In this document: piece after piece, positions 48,150 to 60,212 of the stretch
How the letters are laid out: each line of letters begins with the position of its first letter
Position numbering within the stretch: the stretch's first letter is position 1
Source: Vandiemenella viatica
Lineage: Eukaryota; Arthropoda; Insecta; Orthoptera; Morabidae
Assembly: GCA_031002005.1 (NCBI GenBank)
Contig: CM061919.1
Location: forward strand, 171,599,121-171,663,120
DNA length: 64,000 nt
Reading direction: 5' to 3'
Program-made: the position numbers and the translations under genes
The notes under the pieces: generated by a model
What the model saw: the letters and a program-made list of their open reading frames with translations, nothing else
Database searches by the model: none
Told to the model about the DNA's origin: nothing

Positions 48150-48888
48150 TTGTGGCAGGGGTGAGCTGTTGTGAAGTGAACTATTGATATATCACGGGGA
48201 AAGACTAAGATAGGAAAATAAGGCCCAACACTAACCACAGATGCAGGCGGCTGGGAACGACGAACACAAAAAGGAACAATCACAAGAAATGCGCAATATT
48301 TTGGCATATAGCCTTATTCTTGCAGAAGTGAGACACCAGATGGAGCCAGAGGTGTAAATGACAATGGCCATCTGGTGAATGGCATCGCCAGCACAGTTGG
48401 TAGTGTGTGTGTGTGTGTGGGGGGGGGGGGGGGTGATCAAATACTGGATCGATAATCGATACTGTTAAACGTATATTATAATTGAAAGTGGTTGACCAAC
48501 ATAACAACGAGTGACAATACACATAATTCCAATTTTGAAAAACTTGAAGTACGAAAAATAAAATATATGCAATATAAATAGAGATAATAAGTACTGGGTC
48601 TGGTGGGAGGAATTTATTGGAGATTGAGGCCTAGAGGATGTCTGGTGTCCACGATATTTTGATAGGCTAGTTCTCATCTATGTAGTTCAGAGGAGGTTGG
48701 GCTATCAGGTAAAACTCAGATCATCCTAACTGAGACAGTTGTATAAATTATTTAGTTTGAGGGAACTGGCAAGATTTGCCACTGGATGGGTCTCATTGTA
48801 AATATATAACGTCTGCCTGTGGCCATTCATTCTGATAGCAAGCGGGTTAGTAATGGGGCTATATATGAGCTGGAGCAATGGAGGCATG
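48150..48888 (-). repeat. Penelope pseudo-LTR-like and flanking repeat DNA
   Basis: The minus strand contains GCCAAAATATTGCGCATTTC, then TTTTTGTGTTCGTCG and GCATCTGTGGTTAGTG, the pattern seen at 30651-30795. A TG repeat followed by a run of G lies at 48404-48434. The rest is unassigned and separates the SINE from the palindromic MITE. Confidence 0.4.
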
Positions 48889-48890
48889 TA

Positions 48891-49373
48891 CCGGGTGTTT
48901 CAAAAATGACCGGTATATTTGAAAAATCAATAAAAACTAAACGGGCAGCGATAGAAATATACCGTTTGTTGCAATATGCTTGGGACAACAGTAAATTTTC
49001 AGGCAGACAAACTTTCGAAATTATTTACAATTTTCAACAACAGATGGCGCTGCAGGTGATTTGAAAGATATAGAAGTAAACACACTCTGTGAGTTCGCCA
49101 TTCTGTAAGTTGTCTTTCTGCTGTAAGCATTTGCTGTTCACAGATTGCAAGTTTGCTGTGAAAAAATGGTTTATTCCTTAGAATAATCATACTTTAGATT
49201 TTTCCAGACTGCAGCACCATCTGTTGTTGATAATTGTAACTAATTTCGAAAGTTTGTCTGCCTGAAAATTTACTGTTGTCCCAAGCATATTGCAACAAAC
49301 GGTGTATTTCTATCGCTGCCCGTTTAGTTTTTATTGATTTTTCAAATATACCAGTCATTTTTGAAACACCCTG
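48891..49373. mobile_element. Palindromic MITE (483 bp) of the Tc1/mariner type
   Basis: Arms of about 180 bp are inverted: the left begins CCGGGTGTTTCAAAAATGAC, the right, reversed, CAGGGTGTTTCAAAAATGAC, flanked by TA on both sides. Both arms contain AACGGGCAGCGATAGAAAT and GCAATATGCTTGGGACAACA. Near the centre a short frame ATGGTTTATTCCTTAGAATAA may be the relic of a transposase start. It inserted in minus-strand PLE sequence. Confidence 0.8.
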
Positions 49374-49375
49374 TA

Positions 49376-51690
49376 AGTTGATATATGAGGTGTGTTGTAA
49401 CACAAATAGCATGACCAATGGTGGAGATTTTTTCACCTGTCGTAGGATTGGAGTAAGTGGTAGTAGCTGGATGCATGCTGCATGTTTTACACCAGGGTCT
49501 GCTGCACGGGAGTGATCCCTGTGGTAGTTTGGGGAATTACTGGGTGGGTACTTATGAACGAAGATATTTTTTAGATTTGGTGGTCTGCTAAAACATGTGC
49601 TTGGGGCAGTAGGTAGGATTTTATGGAGAATGGAGCACATCCCGGCGAAGGAATGTAGGAAGTCACACCCACGACGAAGGATTAGGTTAATAGACTTGAG
49701 ACCAGGGAAGAACTGAGTGATCAAAGGGGCTGTGGTTAGTTGATAAATGACTAGACCTGAAAATTCCTGTATTATTTGTGTTTTTGTCTTTTTTGTGTGT
49801 TCATGCCACAATTTCATCAGCTAAAGATAATCCTAATCTGTAATTCCTTTTCACTATTTAGTGCCGTCTATTTCATTGTTTACACATATATACAAAATAA
49901 GTGTGTAAGTGGTAGGATTTTATCGGTACATGATGCTGGGGGGAAAAGGGGGGTCTGGTATCCAAGATATTTTGGTATGCAAGTTCCCATATCCAAAATT
50001 CTGATGCAATGGTGGTTTTGGGGAAAACTCTGATTTCTCTCACGGTAAAGCAGTCATTGAGGTTGTTACACTCGTGGATACTGGCATTTTCTGGTACTGT
50101 ACGAGAGTGTAGACTTTTTTTCCATGGTCCTTCTTTGTCAGATGTTTTGTTGTGTGATGAGATGTAAGTATAAACTATTACAATGGTGGCAGGTTATTTG
50201 ATATATGGTGTGCATTGCTGAACATGTGCCCTGCCAATGATGGGGAAGATTCTCCTGTGGTAGGGTTGGAAAATGTTGTAGTGTGTGGATGCATGATTGA
50301 GGTTTTGCAGCAGGGTCTGTTGCATGGAAAATATCCATATGGTGGTTTTGGAGATATTACCATGGCAGTAGGTAAAAAACACTTGGCGTCAGCAAGGGCA
50401 TGGGGCTGTAAAACAAAAGTTCCATATGTGTCCATGCCGATGATGAGAAATGGAAACCCATCATGGCAGCAGACCCCTAATGTTGAAAAAAGGTGGTGGA
50501 GAAGAAGAAAAGAGGAAGAAGATGGTTTTGGAAGGTCTGAAGGAGGATATTTGTGGACCAATATGTTTTTAGGATTGGGTGGTCTGCTGAAACATGTGCG
50601 CAGGACAGTGGGTAGAAGGGTATGTAGTTCTGGAAAGGAGAGAAGGAAGTCATGCCCCTGTCACAAGATTTGATTGGTGGACTGATGGTTAGAAGAGAAA
50701 TGTGTGACAAAGGCAGGGCTATGGTTGGTTTTTGGAGGTGCTGAGCGAGAATGGTTAAATGGTGGGTGGGTGATCATACGGAAGATTTTTTCATGTATGA
50801 GATCTGTAGGGTAACAGCAGGAATTAAGGGCTTGGGAATGGTTTTTGAAGTAATGGGAAAGGGATTCAGTGTTAGAACAGAAGCGTCTGCCACAGATTGC
50901 AAGGCTGTAGAGGAGTACTCTTTGGTGTGGAATGGGTTGTAGTGTAGATATTGCTGCAAAATAGTGGGATTGATGTGGACAGAGGTTTGAAGGGCACCAG
51001 GCCTAAGAGTGATGTCTACACAAGGAACGTAACATGTGAGGAGGAGTAAGTCTAGGTGAAATAGATGGAATAGTTATTGTCAAGGAATTGAGAGATTCTA
51101 GGAGATTTTCACTGTGGATACAGATCATAAATATATCATCTATGTATCAGACCCTAACAGTTGGATTAAAGTGGGAGTGGTTCGGAAAATGTTCCAAGGA
51201 ATAGATTGATATAGCATGGGGCCATGAAGGTACCCATGGCGGTGCCACCAATCTGATGATGTGCTTTAGAACTGAAGGAGAAGCTTTTGGAGAGCTTTAG
51301 GTGAGCCAAGGATGAAAGGAGGTACGTAATGGGAAGGCTGTGTGATGGTCAAAGATCTAGGAAGAGTTTAAGGGCACTGAGGCCCTGACTATAGGGAACG
51401 TTTGTATAGAAAGACGTTACACCAACGGAGAAAATGAAGGGGTCAGGAGGTATAGGAGTGTGGACTGTGGACCATTGCTCAAGGAAGTGTGGGGTGTCTT
51501 TAACATAAGAGGGAAGAACCTGTACAAATAGCTGGACATGTTGATTCACCAAGGCTGAAATACGTCCTCAGTGGGCAAACTATAAGCCACAACTATAGTT
51601 CATATTGCGAATATTGTGGATCTTAGGAAGAAGGTACAGGTTGGGGTTATGGGGATTCAAGGGTAGTTAGAAATGAGATGAACTGAGAAG
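49376..51690 (-). pseudogene. Penelope-like element remnants (RT and GIY-YIG), probably two copies
   Basis: Two minus-strand series are visible. 51690-50150 has LYLLPKIHNIRNMNYS, SVGVTSFYTNVPYSQGL, HHQIGGTAMGTFMAP, then a GIY-YIG lead-in MHPHTTTFSNPTTGESSP. 49770-49380 has FFPGLKSINLILRRGCDFLH, and CIQLLP with a second GIY-YIG lead-in. A plus-strand pseudo-LTR-like tail (TTTTTTGTGTGTTCATGCC) lies between at 49780-49830. All frames are broken. The family is the same as the copy at 40660. Confidence 0.6.
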
Positions 51691-52755
51691 ATAAGCCTGG
51701 TAAGGGGCCCCTCCAACCTCTCTTCCTTCATAGAAGGGGTATTTTCATAGTCCTCACTTCTCTACCACCAGAATCCTTCCTTCCTTCCTTCCATAGATGT
51801 CACTTCCTCGTATACTAACATCCTCCACGTGTAATGCACACTTCCTGGTAATGTAACCACCTAACAGCCTCCCCAGCAAATCCTCCCTCATCTCCTTGCC
51901 ACACTTCATTTTATTGAAAAATTTATCATCCTTCAATTCTCAAGTTTACCACTAGATACATGGCACTGCCATAGGTAATGCATAGTGTCATCCTATGTAA
52001 ACCTATTCTTGGGCCGTCTGGAAAAAAAATTCCTAAACTTCAATTAAATTTCTTGTGTGATTCAGGTATACAGACGATAACCACCTGATAGACTTTAACC
52101 ACACCCTAAACAACAGATACCTCATCAGATTTACCTGAACCTTCTCCCACACGTCACATATCTTGATGTTAATATTTCCTTACAGTCATTCATATTTCTT
52201 TTCACATCAAACCTACAACAATACCTTCATTTCATCCATCCCACACAAGATGTTCCCTTACTAACAACTTGACCATCAGGGGCAGGCACATCTGTTCTGA
52301 TGAAGAATCATTCTCCAGATACACACAACACTTGTCCAAAATTGTCGCATCCCACAGGTATTTTCCCGATTGGGTACAAAAACAATGCTATAACCTAGTC
52401 TTCACACAACTGTTCCAATGCTGAACATCTTAAAACTAAACACATCCCAGCATATACCAACTAGTTCTTCCCTGGCAATGAGTCTACTAACTAAAACCTT
52501 CATCATGTGGACAACTTCTTACACTCTTTCCCTGGGATGCACGTCCTTCCGCACTTTCCCGTGGAGATGCTTTGGCAGATCGCCCCAAACCACCACACAA
52601 GACATTCCCATGCAACAATCCCTGCTGCATTACGCCACCTTCTCAAATCAGACTACAGTGGAAACCTTTCCCATCACTGGACATGCTACATGCCTCCACT
52701 GTACATGTTCGTATGAGGGCTGTCCAGAAGTAACTTACATTTTGAAATAAAAAAA

Positions 52756-54160
52756 CTAAGGGGGTGTCCATTAATTATATGAGATGTATTTTACTTAAAT
52801 TTGGTCCCCCTCCCTCCCTCCTTGGTGAGAAGTAGCGGGAGTACCCCCACCCCCCAAAGTGAGATTTACTTTATTACTTTGATTTTTAAATAATTAAATT
52901 TATATGATATGTTCAAGTACGAGGTCTGTACCAAAAAAATCCAACCTTTGTTCATATTTCCCCTATGGTGTTATTTTGCGTCATCAGGCTGGTGGCATTC
53001 TTAAAAATAGTCCCAATTTGATTGAAGAATACACTCCCAATGGCCTTTGCACTTTTTGAAGCAAATTGCATCGCGCAATCTTTTCATAACTTCAAGATTA
53101 TATTCTTTGTTGACTGTCTGACCTTTAGGAGCATATTTGTGGTGCATAACACGTTCACAATAATAAAAAAAACATTCAGCAATGACTTGAAAATGCTCAG
53201 ACTTTGCCGTGTTTTTTTCAGTCTTTGTTCTGACAACAGCTTCCACTGCGAAGACTGTCATTTTGTTTCAGTATCACAACCACAAACCCACGATTCATCA
53301 CAATTTATAATCTTTTTAAACAGATTTTCATGATTATTCACATTTCCAAATTGTTCTGAGTGATTTCAAGGCAAAGGTTTTTCTGTTCAACCATTAGCAA
53401 TTTCGGAATGAATTTCACACACATGTGAACCATTTGCAAATTTTCAGTAAAAATCTTCCAAACACTAGTTTTTGGTATTCCAAGATCACATTCTAGTACT
53501 CACACAGTGAACTGATAATCTCATTGATCACAAGTCACACACGTTCGATATTGTCCAGTGTTTTTGTAATCAAAGACCGCACAGAGCATGGTTTACTATC
53601 AAAAAATTTGTGTCCATCTTTGAACCACTTATACCACTCTTTTATTTGTGTTTTGCTCATACACTCGGCCCCAAATGCCATCTTCATCATTTGAATGGAT
53701 TTCACACAATTCTTTTAGAGTTTAAAGCAAAACTGAATTCAAATTCGTTCTTCCGATCTTTCCGTCATTTTTTACAATAGCAAAAAGCACCAAATGTACA
53801 AAACACTTTGCAAACAAATGCATGGAAGACACAAACTAAGGTGTCCAGGTGACAGCTATGGCATCCAGGGAGTTCGTGAAGCATTACTGTTGACACTCGT
53901 ACCTGGCATATGGCGTTAAAATTGTCAGGAGTGAAGATATGAAGGAACGTCAGATACTTTTGGGACAGACCTCGTATTTTACTTCATGCAACTAAATTTT
54001 ACTGATGTCTTCTATATACTACATTTCTTTATAAGAGGAGAAAAATGATCTAAAAATTTATGTATGGTTTTTATTCACCCCACCTCACTCCCTTTAAATC
54101 AGAATTGGTGAGATTTTTCCACAACCCCTCCCCGGTATTTTGAGCCTAACATCAAATAAG
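52756..54160. mobile_element. GTCCATTAATTA-family MITE inside mariner A, itself split
   Basis: The left end is GGGGGTGTCCATTAATTATA, followed by the C/T-rich equivalent of the family body. After mariner B the body resumes (AATTGGTGAGATTTTTCCAC, then AACCCCTCCCC near 54100-54145). The right inverted terminus is not seen, so the copy is truncated there. Confidence 0.5.
52920..53974 (-). mobile_element. Mariner element B (1055 bp), degenerate
   Basis: Termini CGAGGTCTGTACCAAAA and, inverted, CGAGGTCTGTCCCAAAA, with TA on both sides (52918-52919, 53975-53976). The minus strand has FYYCERVMHHKYAPKGQTVN and KEYNLEVMKRLRDA, part of the DDE domain of mariner transposases. It is short for a mariner (usual length about 1.3 kb) and internally deleted. 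Confidence 0.85.
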
Positions 54161-55619
54161 AAAAAGAAATTTTACTATATACATATGAAAGGGACAGTCT
54201 TAAACTATTTTTCTACATAATTGCCATTTAAATTGAGGAACTTATTATAATGATGCAGAACATTTATAATTCTGTCTCTGTAGAAATCTGCCACCTTAGA
54301 TTTCAATCACCGGTTTCCACTGGCATGAAGTACTACATAACTGTCAAAGTGCTGTGTTGCAAGATAAGTCTTCATTGCTGGAATGATAAGGTAATAGCTT
54401 AATGCCAGATCTTGACTGTTTGGTGTGTGATCAAACCTCCCACCCAAAACCATTCAAGAGCGGTCGGGTACGATTAGCTGTATGTGGAAGTGCGTCGTCA
54501 TGATGAAACAACAATTCTGAGCTCAGTTTTCACTAACGCTTGTTTTGTATCGCTCACCTTAGTTTTGTCAATGTTTCAAAATACCTTTCTCAGTTAACTG
54601 TTGTGCCATGATCAAGGAAATTAATCAGCACCACTCCCTCAACATGCCAAAACACAGTTGCCATAATATTTCTGGATGACTATGTTTGCAAACTGGGAGA
54701 AGTCATGTGCTCCCATAGCATGGACTGTATTTTTGTCTCAAAATTGACATGCTTTACCCATGTCTCATATCCTGCTATGACATGATTAACAAATGTGTTA
54801 CTATATTGTTGTAGGCTTCAAAAAAATTCAGCAATGCTATAAGATTCTGTTCTTTGGGGGGCTTCTGTCGAGATTTTTGTACCCATCTTTCATGAAACTT
54901 GTGATAACAAAGCTTCCGCAATATAATTTCAGGCAGTAAACTTCATGAAATTTTGGAGAAATGAAGCAAGTGTTCTGTAATTGTAAAGTGCCAATTTTCA
55001 TGAATTTTATCAGTCACAAGGATAGGCCAACCACTGTGTTCCTCATCACGAACATTGGTGCTGCCATTTTTAAATTCAGTGCACCACTGCTTCACTCCAT
55101 CTTCACTTATTATTCTGTCTCTACACACCTCATAGAGTTGCTGATGAAGTTTGGTTTGAGGTTTTTTGCCAGTAAAAAACCTAATCACTGAAAAAACCTC
55201 ATAACTCAAAGGATTTTTTATTGAAGTGCTCATTTCAACAATTCAAATCAAACAAAGTAAAATAACAGCCCACATGCTATGACAGATGGATGAGTAGTAA
55301 ATGTAGAAACATTTTGATGCCAAGATGATAGCTCTATCCCCACCCATCTCCACGCTAGGCACTAACCTAAGCTACTTTCTGGATAGCCCTCGTATATGAA
55401 CCTCATTACTAATGCACTCACTACCAGAATAAGTGGCCACAGGCAAACAGTGTGTACCAGCAACTTTCCCATTCTGGGGCAAAATATGCTGGTACCCACT
55501 AATAGCAAAATTTCAACAACTGTTTTTAGGCAAGAACTATTTATTACAGACCAGCATACCCGGCAATACTTCACTATTGCTGGACTTGAGTAGGCACATA
55601 GATTAAATGAAAAAATATT

Positions 55620-57860
55620 TACATATAAATTTTAAACTGCTGTTTCATTCATTTTCAGTTGGAAAGGGTGAGAGGGGATGCGCTTTGGAAAACATATGAA
55701 GGCAGTATTTTTCTGTTTGTTTCAAAGTATAAGTGTGCAAATTCCCATTGAAATCTGATGAAATATGTGGTTTTGTCTAAATTATGGGGAGGAGGGGTGG
55801 GTTTTTTATTTATTTTTTTTTTTTTTTTTGGCAGGAACCTTCTCTGTCATCCCGTAGACAACTCACCAAAGCTTCACCGTAAACGGACGAACGGTTTGCG
55901 GGTTTGTTTAAATTATGGGGTGTTATGGGGAAGAGAGGGTAATTAAGGTGGTGGAAAGACAGGAGAAGGATTGGGTTTTTGTGAAATTAATGTGTACAGT
56001 ATTTCTCCCTCTTTTTAAAGTGTACAAAATCCTATCTAAATCGGATAAAATATGTGGTTTGCCTAAATTATGTGGTGAAAACGTAATGGGGTTGGAAAGG
56101 GGGAGAGGAGATGGATATTCGGAAACCATATGTAGTTTTAAAGTATAAGTGTACAAATTCTTATGTAAATCGGATAAAAAATGTGGTTTGCCTAAATTAT
56201 TGGGTAAAAAACGTAATGGGGTTGGAAAGGGGGAGAGGGGATGAATATTCGGAAACCATCCGTAGGCAGTATTTTTCTGTTGGTTTTAAAGTATAAGTGT
56301 ACAAATTCTTATTTAAATCGGATAAAAAATGTGATTTGCCAAAATTATGGGGTAAAAACGTAATGGGGTTGGAAAGGGGGAGAGGGGATGAATATTCGGA
56401 AACCATCCGTAGGCAGTATTTTTCTGTTGGTTTTAAAGTATAAGTGTACAAATTCTTATCTAAATCGGATAAAAAATGTGGTATCGCCTAAATTATGGGG
56501 GTGGAAAGGGGGCGAGGGGATTAATATTCGGAAACCATATGTAGGCAGTATTTTTATGTTTGTTTTAAAGTATAAGTGTACAAATTCTTATCTAAATCGG
56601 ATAAAAAATGTTTTTTTGCCTAAATTATAGGGTAAAAACGTAATGGGGTTGGAAAGGAGGAGAGGGGATGAATATTCGGAAGCACTACGTATGCAGTATT
56701 TTTCTGTTTGTTTTAAAAAGTAAGTGTACAAATTCTTATCTAAATCGGATAAAAAATGTGTTTTGCATAAATTATAGGGTAAAAACGTAATGGGGTTGGA
56801 AAGGTGGAGAGGGGATGAATATTCGGAAACCCTACGTAGGCAGTATTTTTCTGTTTGTTTTAAAGTATAAGTGTACAAATTCTTATCTAAATCGGATAAA
56901 AAATGTGTTTTGCCTAAATCATAGGGTAAAAACGTAATGGGGTTGGAAAGGAGGAGAGAGGATGAATATTCGGAAACCCTACATAGGCAGTATTTTTCTG
57001 TTTGTTTTAAAGTATAAGTGTACAAATTCTTATCTATATCGGATAAAAAATGTGTTTTGCCTAAATTATGGGGTAAAAACGTAATGGGGTTGGAAAGGAG
57101 GACAGGGGATGAATATTCGGAAACCATATGTAGGCAGTATTATTTTTCTGTTTGTTTTAAAGTATAAGTGTACAAATTCTTATCTAAATCGGATAAAAAA
57201 TGTGGTTTGCCTAAATTATGGGGTAAAAACGTAATGGGGTTGGAAAGGGGGAGAGGGGATGAATATTCGGAAACCATACGTGGGCAGGATTTTTCTGTTT
57301 GTTTTAAAGAATAAGTGTACAAATTCTTATCTAAATCGGATAAAAAATGTGGTTTGCCTAAATTATAGGAAAAAACGTAATGGGGTTGGAAAGGGGGAGA
57401 GGGGATGAATATTTGGAAACCATCCGTAGGCAGTATTTTTCTGTTTGTTTTAAAGTATAAGTGTACAAATTCTTATCTAAATCGGATAAAAATGTGGTTT
57501 GCCTAAATGATGGGGTAAAAACGTAATGGGGTTAGAAAGGAGGAGAGGGGATGAATATTCGGAAACCATACATAGGCAGTATTTTTGTGTTTGTTTTAAA
57601 GTATAAGTGTACAAATTCCTGTCTAAATCGGATAAACAATTTGGTATTGCTTAAATTATGGGGTGAAATATTATGGGGGTGGAAAGGGGGCGAGGGGATT
57701 AATATTCGGAAACCGTATGTAGGCAGTATTTTTATGTTTGTTTTAAAGTATAAGTGTACAAATTCCGATCTAAATCGGATAAAAAATGTGGTTTTGCCTA
57801 AATTATGGGTTCTTATGGGGAATAGGGGGTGACTTTTTGGAATTTTTTTTCACAGGAACC
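55620..57860. repeat. Tandem array with a 147-bp period (about 13-14 copies)
   Basis: The marker GTGTACAAATTC or a near match recurs at 56149, 56297, 56444, 56576, 56724, 56871, 57019, 57169, 57315, 57461, 57608 and 57754: spacing 146-150, with one unit shortened to 132. Each unit holds CTAAATCGGATAAAAAATGT, AACGTAATGGGGTTGGAAAG and ATTCGGAAACCATA. Diverged first units lie at 55640-56020. Flanks TTACAGACCAGCATACCCGG (55547) and AAACATTGATTTTTATATAT (57945) look like the ends of a carrier transposon. Because 147 is divisible by 3, open frames cross units (for example 57127-56588, minus) without evidence of coding. Confidence 0.92.
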
Positions 57861-58069
57861 TTCGCAGACGCACACTCGAAAACTCTCCAAAGTTTCATTG
57901 CAATTTGATAAATGGTATAGGAATGTATAGAAGACGAACAAACAAACATTGATTTTTATATATAAGATTTTACTGATACAACAATATCCTCCGCACTAAC
58001 TACCAACATATCCTTGACGCCAGATATCCTTTTGGCCTCAATCTCCAAGACTCTTCCAGTAAATCAGTA

Positions 58070-59240
58070 AATATTATTATCATTATTTGTTCATATACTA
58101 TAGATCTTATATTTAATATTCCATCGAGCGCGAGCCATCTTGGATAGTGATAGTTTGCAAGATGAACCGGGGCACCTTTGGAAGGTTTTCATGCTAAATG
58201 GACATTTGCAAGAGCAAATCAAAGGGGCATTTCTTCCCCGTACTCCGATTCCATCAGCTCAACAAGAAGAACCACCAAGTTCCCTTGAAGTGCTACCTTA
58301 TGCCGGGAATATCTCTGTGAAAATAGGAAGAATTCTCGCACGATATGGCATAAAGAGTATCTTTCGACCGCCAGCAAAGATTCAAGACATGATGCGCTCA
58401 GTGAAGGAAGACCTTGGCCTTCGAGTACTGGGAGTTTATTTCATCCCATGTGAAGGTGGGAAAATATACATTGGCCAAACAATCAGAACCATATAGGAAC
58501 ACCATATCGAGCACCAGTGACATTTGCGGTTGGTACAGATGGTAACATCCGCATTAGCTGAACATGATGTGGAAAATTTCCATAAAGTAAACTACTATGT
58601 GCACTGCATATTTCTTCGATTCTGTAATCAGAGAATTAGATTGAGCACAAAGAATATTAACAGATGGTAGACTCTTTTTAAGTGAAGCATGGAAGCCCGT
58701 AGTCCAAATCTGCAACAGCAGCGCGATAGTCATGCGCGCTGGAAGAGAGCCGAATCGCAACTTTCCGTTGCGGGCAGTGTATGAGGCCAGTGACACGGTG
58801 ACCATTGGGAGAGTGGCTTCCGCACTGGCCAATGGGAGAGCAGTTCCCACGCCGGCCAAATGGATAGCGGTTCTAGCAGCTGCTTCGCAGGCATCACCAG
58901 CCGTGGTGTATTTATATAAGATGGAGCTGCAAGGCACGCTGTCGCAGTATAAACTTCGACCTTTTTGCCTGATGAAGACAACAGAGGGTGCTGTCGAAAC
59001 GTCACAAATGGAAGAACTGATCCGGCAGAACACCCAAGAAGACTCAATTCTCACTTCAGAAATAACAATTTTAACTTGTATGAGGAGTGAACAATGGGTT
59101 GGGAAGCCAACAGCCTGTAAGAAGAAAAGACTGCACACTGGGTTAGATAAACAGTTAATCACCTTAGCTCCAACTGTGTTACTTATGTGCCATTGGGTTA
59201 TCGATTGTTTTAAAATTCTTTCGGCTGCCACCTAGCTTGC
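58070..59240 (+). pseudogene. Penelope-like element 3' part, second family
   Basis: A plus-strand frame (58140-58496) reads LPYAGNISVKIGRILARYGI, KSIFRPPAKIQDMMRSVKED, and GVYFIPCEGGKIYIGQTIRT, the linker and start of a GIY-YIG domain, then a stop. It corresponds to FCGAVTSKIARLLNKQGIRS in the copy at 32535 but is clearly diverged. The downstream non-coding region to about 59240 holds the hammerhead-like motif and the pseudo-LTR. Confidence 0.75.
58960..59005 (+). ncRNA. Hammerhead ribozyme motif of the Penelope pseudo-LTR
   Basis: The core CTGATGA (58969-58975) is followed by stem II (GACA with TGTC), GAAA (58996-58999) and CGTC (59000-59003). This order, CTGATGA - stem II - GAAA - C - GTC, is that of the minimal hammerheads found in PLE pseudo-LTRs, and it lies directly after a PLE coding remnant. 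Stems I and III would be short. A TATATAAGATG box lies about 55 bases upstream. Confidence 0.65.
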
Positions 59241-59249
59241 TTAAACTCC

Positions 59250-59950
59250 AAGTTAGGAAAGGTAAGGTTCACATTGTAATAAATGTCACTGCTAGAAAGT
59301 TCAAATTCAAAGTTTCACTATATTCTCAGAAAAATTGTACTAGTCACAACAATCAACGGCTACTGGAAAATTATCACCAAGTTTGAAGATTGCAAGTCAT
59401 GAAAAGCGATCAGACCAGACCAAATCCCATTGTAAAATTTGAAAGTCACATTGAATTAAACTGAAACTGTTCCACTGTACTACAAAATTATAAAATAGTT
59501 ACCCCCACACATGTCTCGCCACACCACACTTCCTGCTTTCCAGCCCAAAACGCTATACAAACAGACAACCTCTGCGCTCCAGTGGTCACCAGCAAAAAGA
59601 TGCCAGGAAGCACCTAGTGACCGTATATACTGACTCATTGTTTTGTCGACAAATCACTTCACCTGCAAAGGTCAACTGGTATGAAAACTGTGTATTCACG
59701 TGCCAATTTTACAAGATAGTTCTTCAATTTCGGCTCTCACTACTACTATCGTTCTGAAATGTTACCGGTAGCTAGGACTTGAGATAAATGTAAATTGTAA
59801 TCCTTATGAAAATTTCAATATCTTTCACTGTAAAGCTGTAAAAAAATTATATTTTGTGATTCCAATACCAATATTTTTGAAGTAGTTTCATGTATACAGA
59901 TTAATTAAAAATTTACGAAATATAATCAAAACAAAAAGTTGATCGGCACT
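59250..59950. mobile_element. LTR-like block related to 23640-25145 and the solo LTR
   Basis: AT-rich non-coding DNA after the PLE end. Parts resemble the solo LTR (GATTGCAAGTCATGAAA beside GATCACAAGTCATGAAA at 43646) and the block at 24090-24140 (CTATCGTTCTGAAAT, ATCCTTATGAAAA). No termini or duplication were found. Confidence 0.35.
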
Positions 59951-59963
59951 AATAACATAAGAT

Positions 59964-60140
59964 TTAATAATCAAAACCAAACAGTCTAATGTTTTCAACA
60001 TTTTCGCCGCTTAAATTAGGTCTTCTGCCACTGTAGATTTCACCATGAGAACTGAACAATTGTTCACTAGGAAGACTAGTGGGAGGAGCTGACAAATATT
60101 TGGTTGCTATCGCTCGCAGATAAATATACGTTGTCAGGTA
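59964..60140 (-). pseudogene. hAT transposase C-terminal dimerisation fragment
   Basis: The minus strand reads IATKYLSAPPTSLPSEQLFS, then SHGEIYSGRRPNLSGENVEN, the signature of ZBED1-type hAT dimerisation regions (PPTSVPSERLFS). It is probably the end of the same transposon whose middle is at 62400-63390; the DNA between (60140-62400) would be later insertions. Confidence 0.75.
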
Positions 60141-60212
60141 TCTATTAAATGTTGTAACAGCATGACAAAATTTTATTATCAGAACCGTGAGTTGGATTGA
60201 ATAATATTGCAT

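Larger units (their letters stand above)
52714..55392 (-). mobile_element. Mariner element A, interrupted by nested insertions
   Basis: Termini are TGAGGGCTGTCCAGAAGTAA and, inverted, CGAGGGCTATCCAGAAAGTA, with TA at 52712-52713 and 55393-55394. The minus-strand transposase N-terminus is at 55233-54943: NPLSYEVFSVIRFFTGKKPQ, then GVKQWCTEFKNGSTNVRDEE, the helix-turn-helix DNA-binding region. The rest is degraded over 54200-54940. Inserted into a PLE; it hosts a MITE and a second mariner. Confidence 0.8.
51695..55580 (+). pseudogene. Penelope-like element remnant, interrupted by a mariner nest
   Basis: Broken plus-strand frames run from the RT (NSHTYLDV-like and LQQYLHFIHPTQDVPLLT near 52200) to CTSFRTFPWRCFGRSPQ and AALRHLLKSDYSGNL near 52620, then stop at the mariner at 52714. 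The GIY-YIG end resumes at 55395 (LTTRISGHRQTVCTSNF, QNMLVPTNSKISTTVF). It lies head to head with the minus-strand PLE at 49376-51690. Confidence 0.6.

Noticed and set aside
56588..57127. 179-residue repetitive open frame across the tandem array
   Set aside because: The 147-bp period is divisible by 3, so any frame without a stop in one unit stays open. Substitutions between units show no codon-position bias by eye, and other frames are also open.
58554..59231. 225-codon minus-strand open frame and an overlapping 167-codon plus frame
   Set aside because: Both overlap the non-coding Penelope tail with the hammerhead motif and show no family signature.
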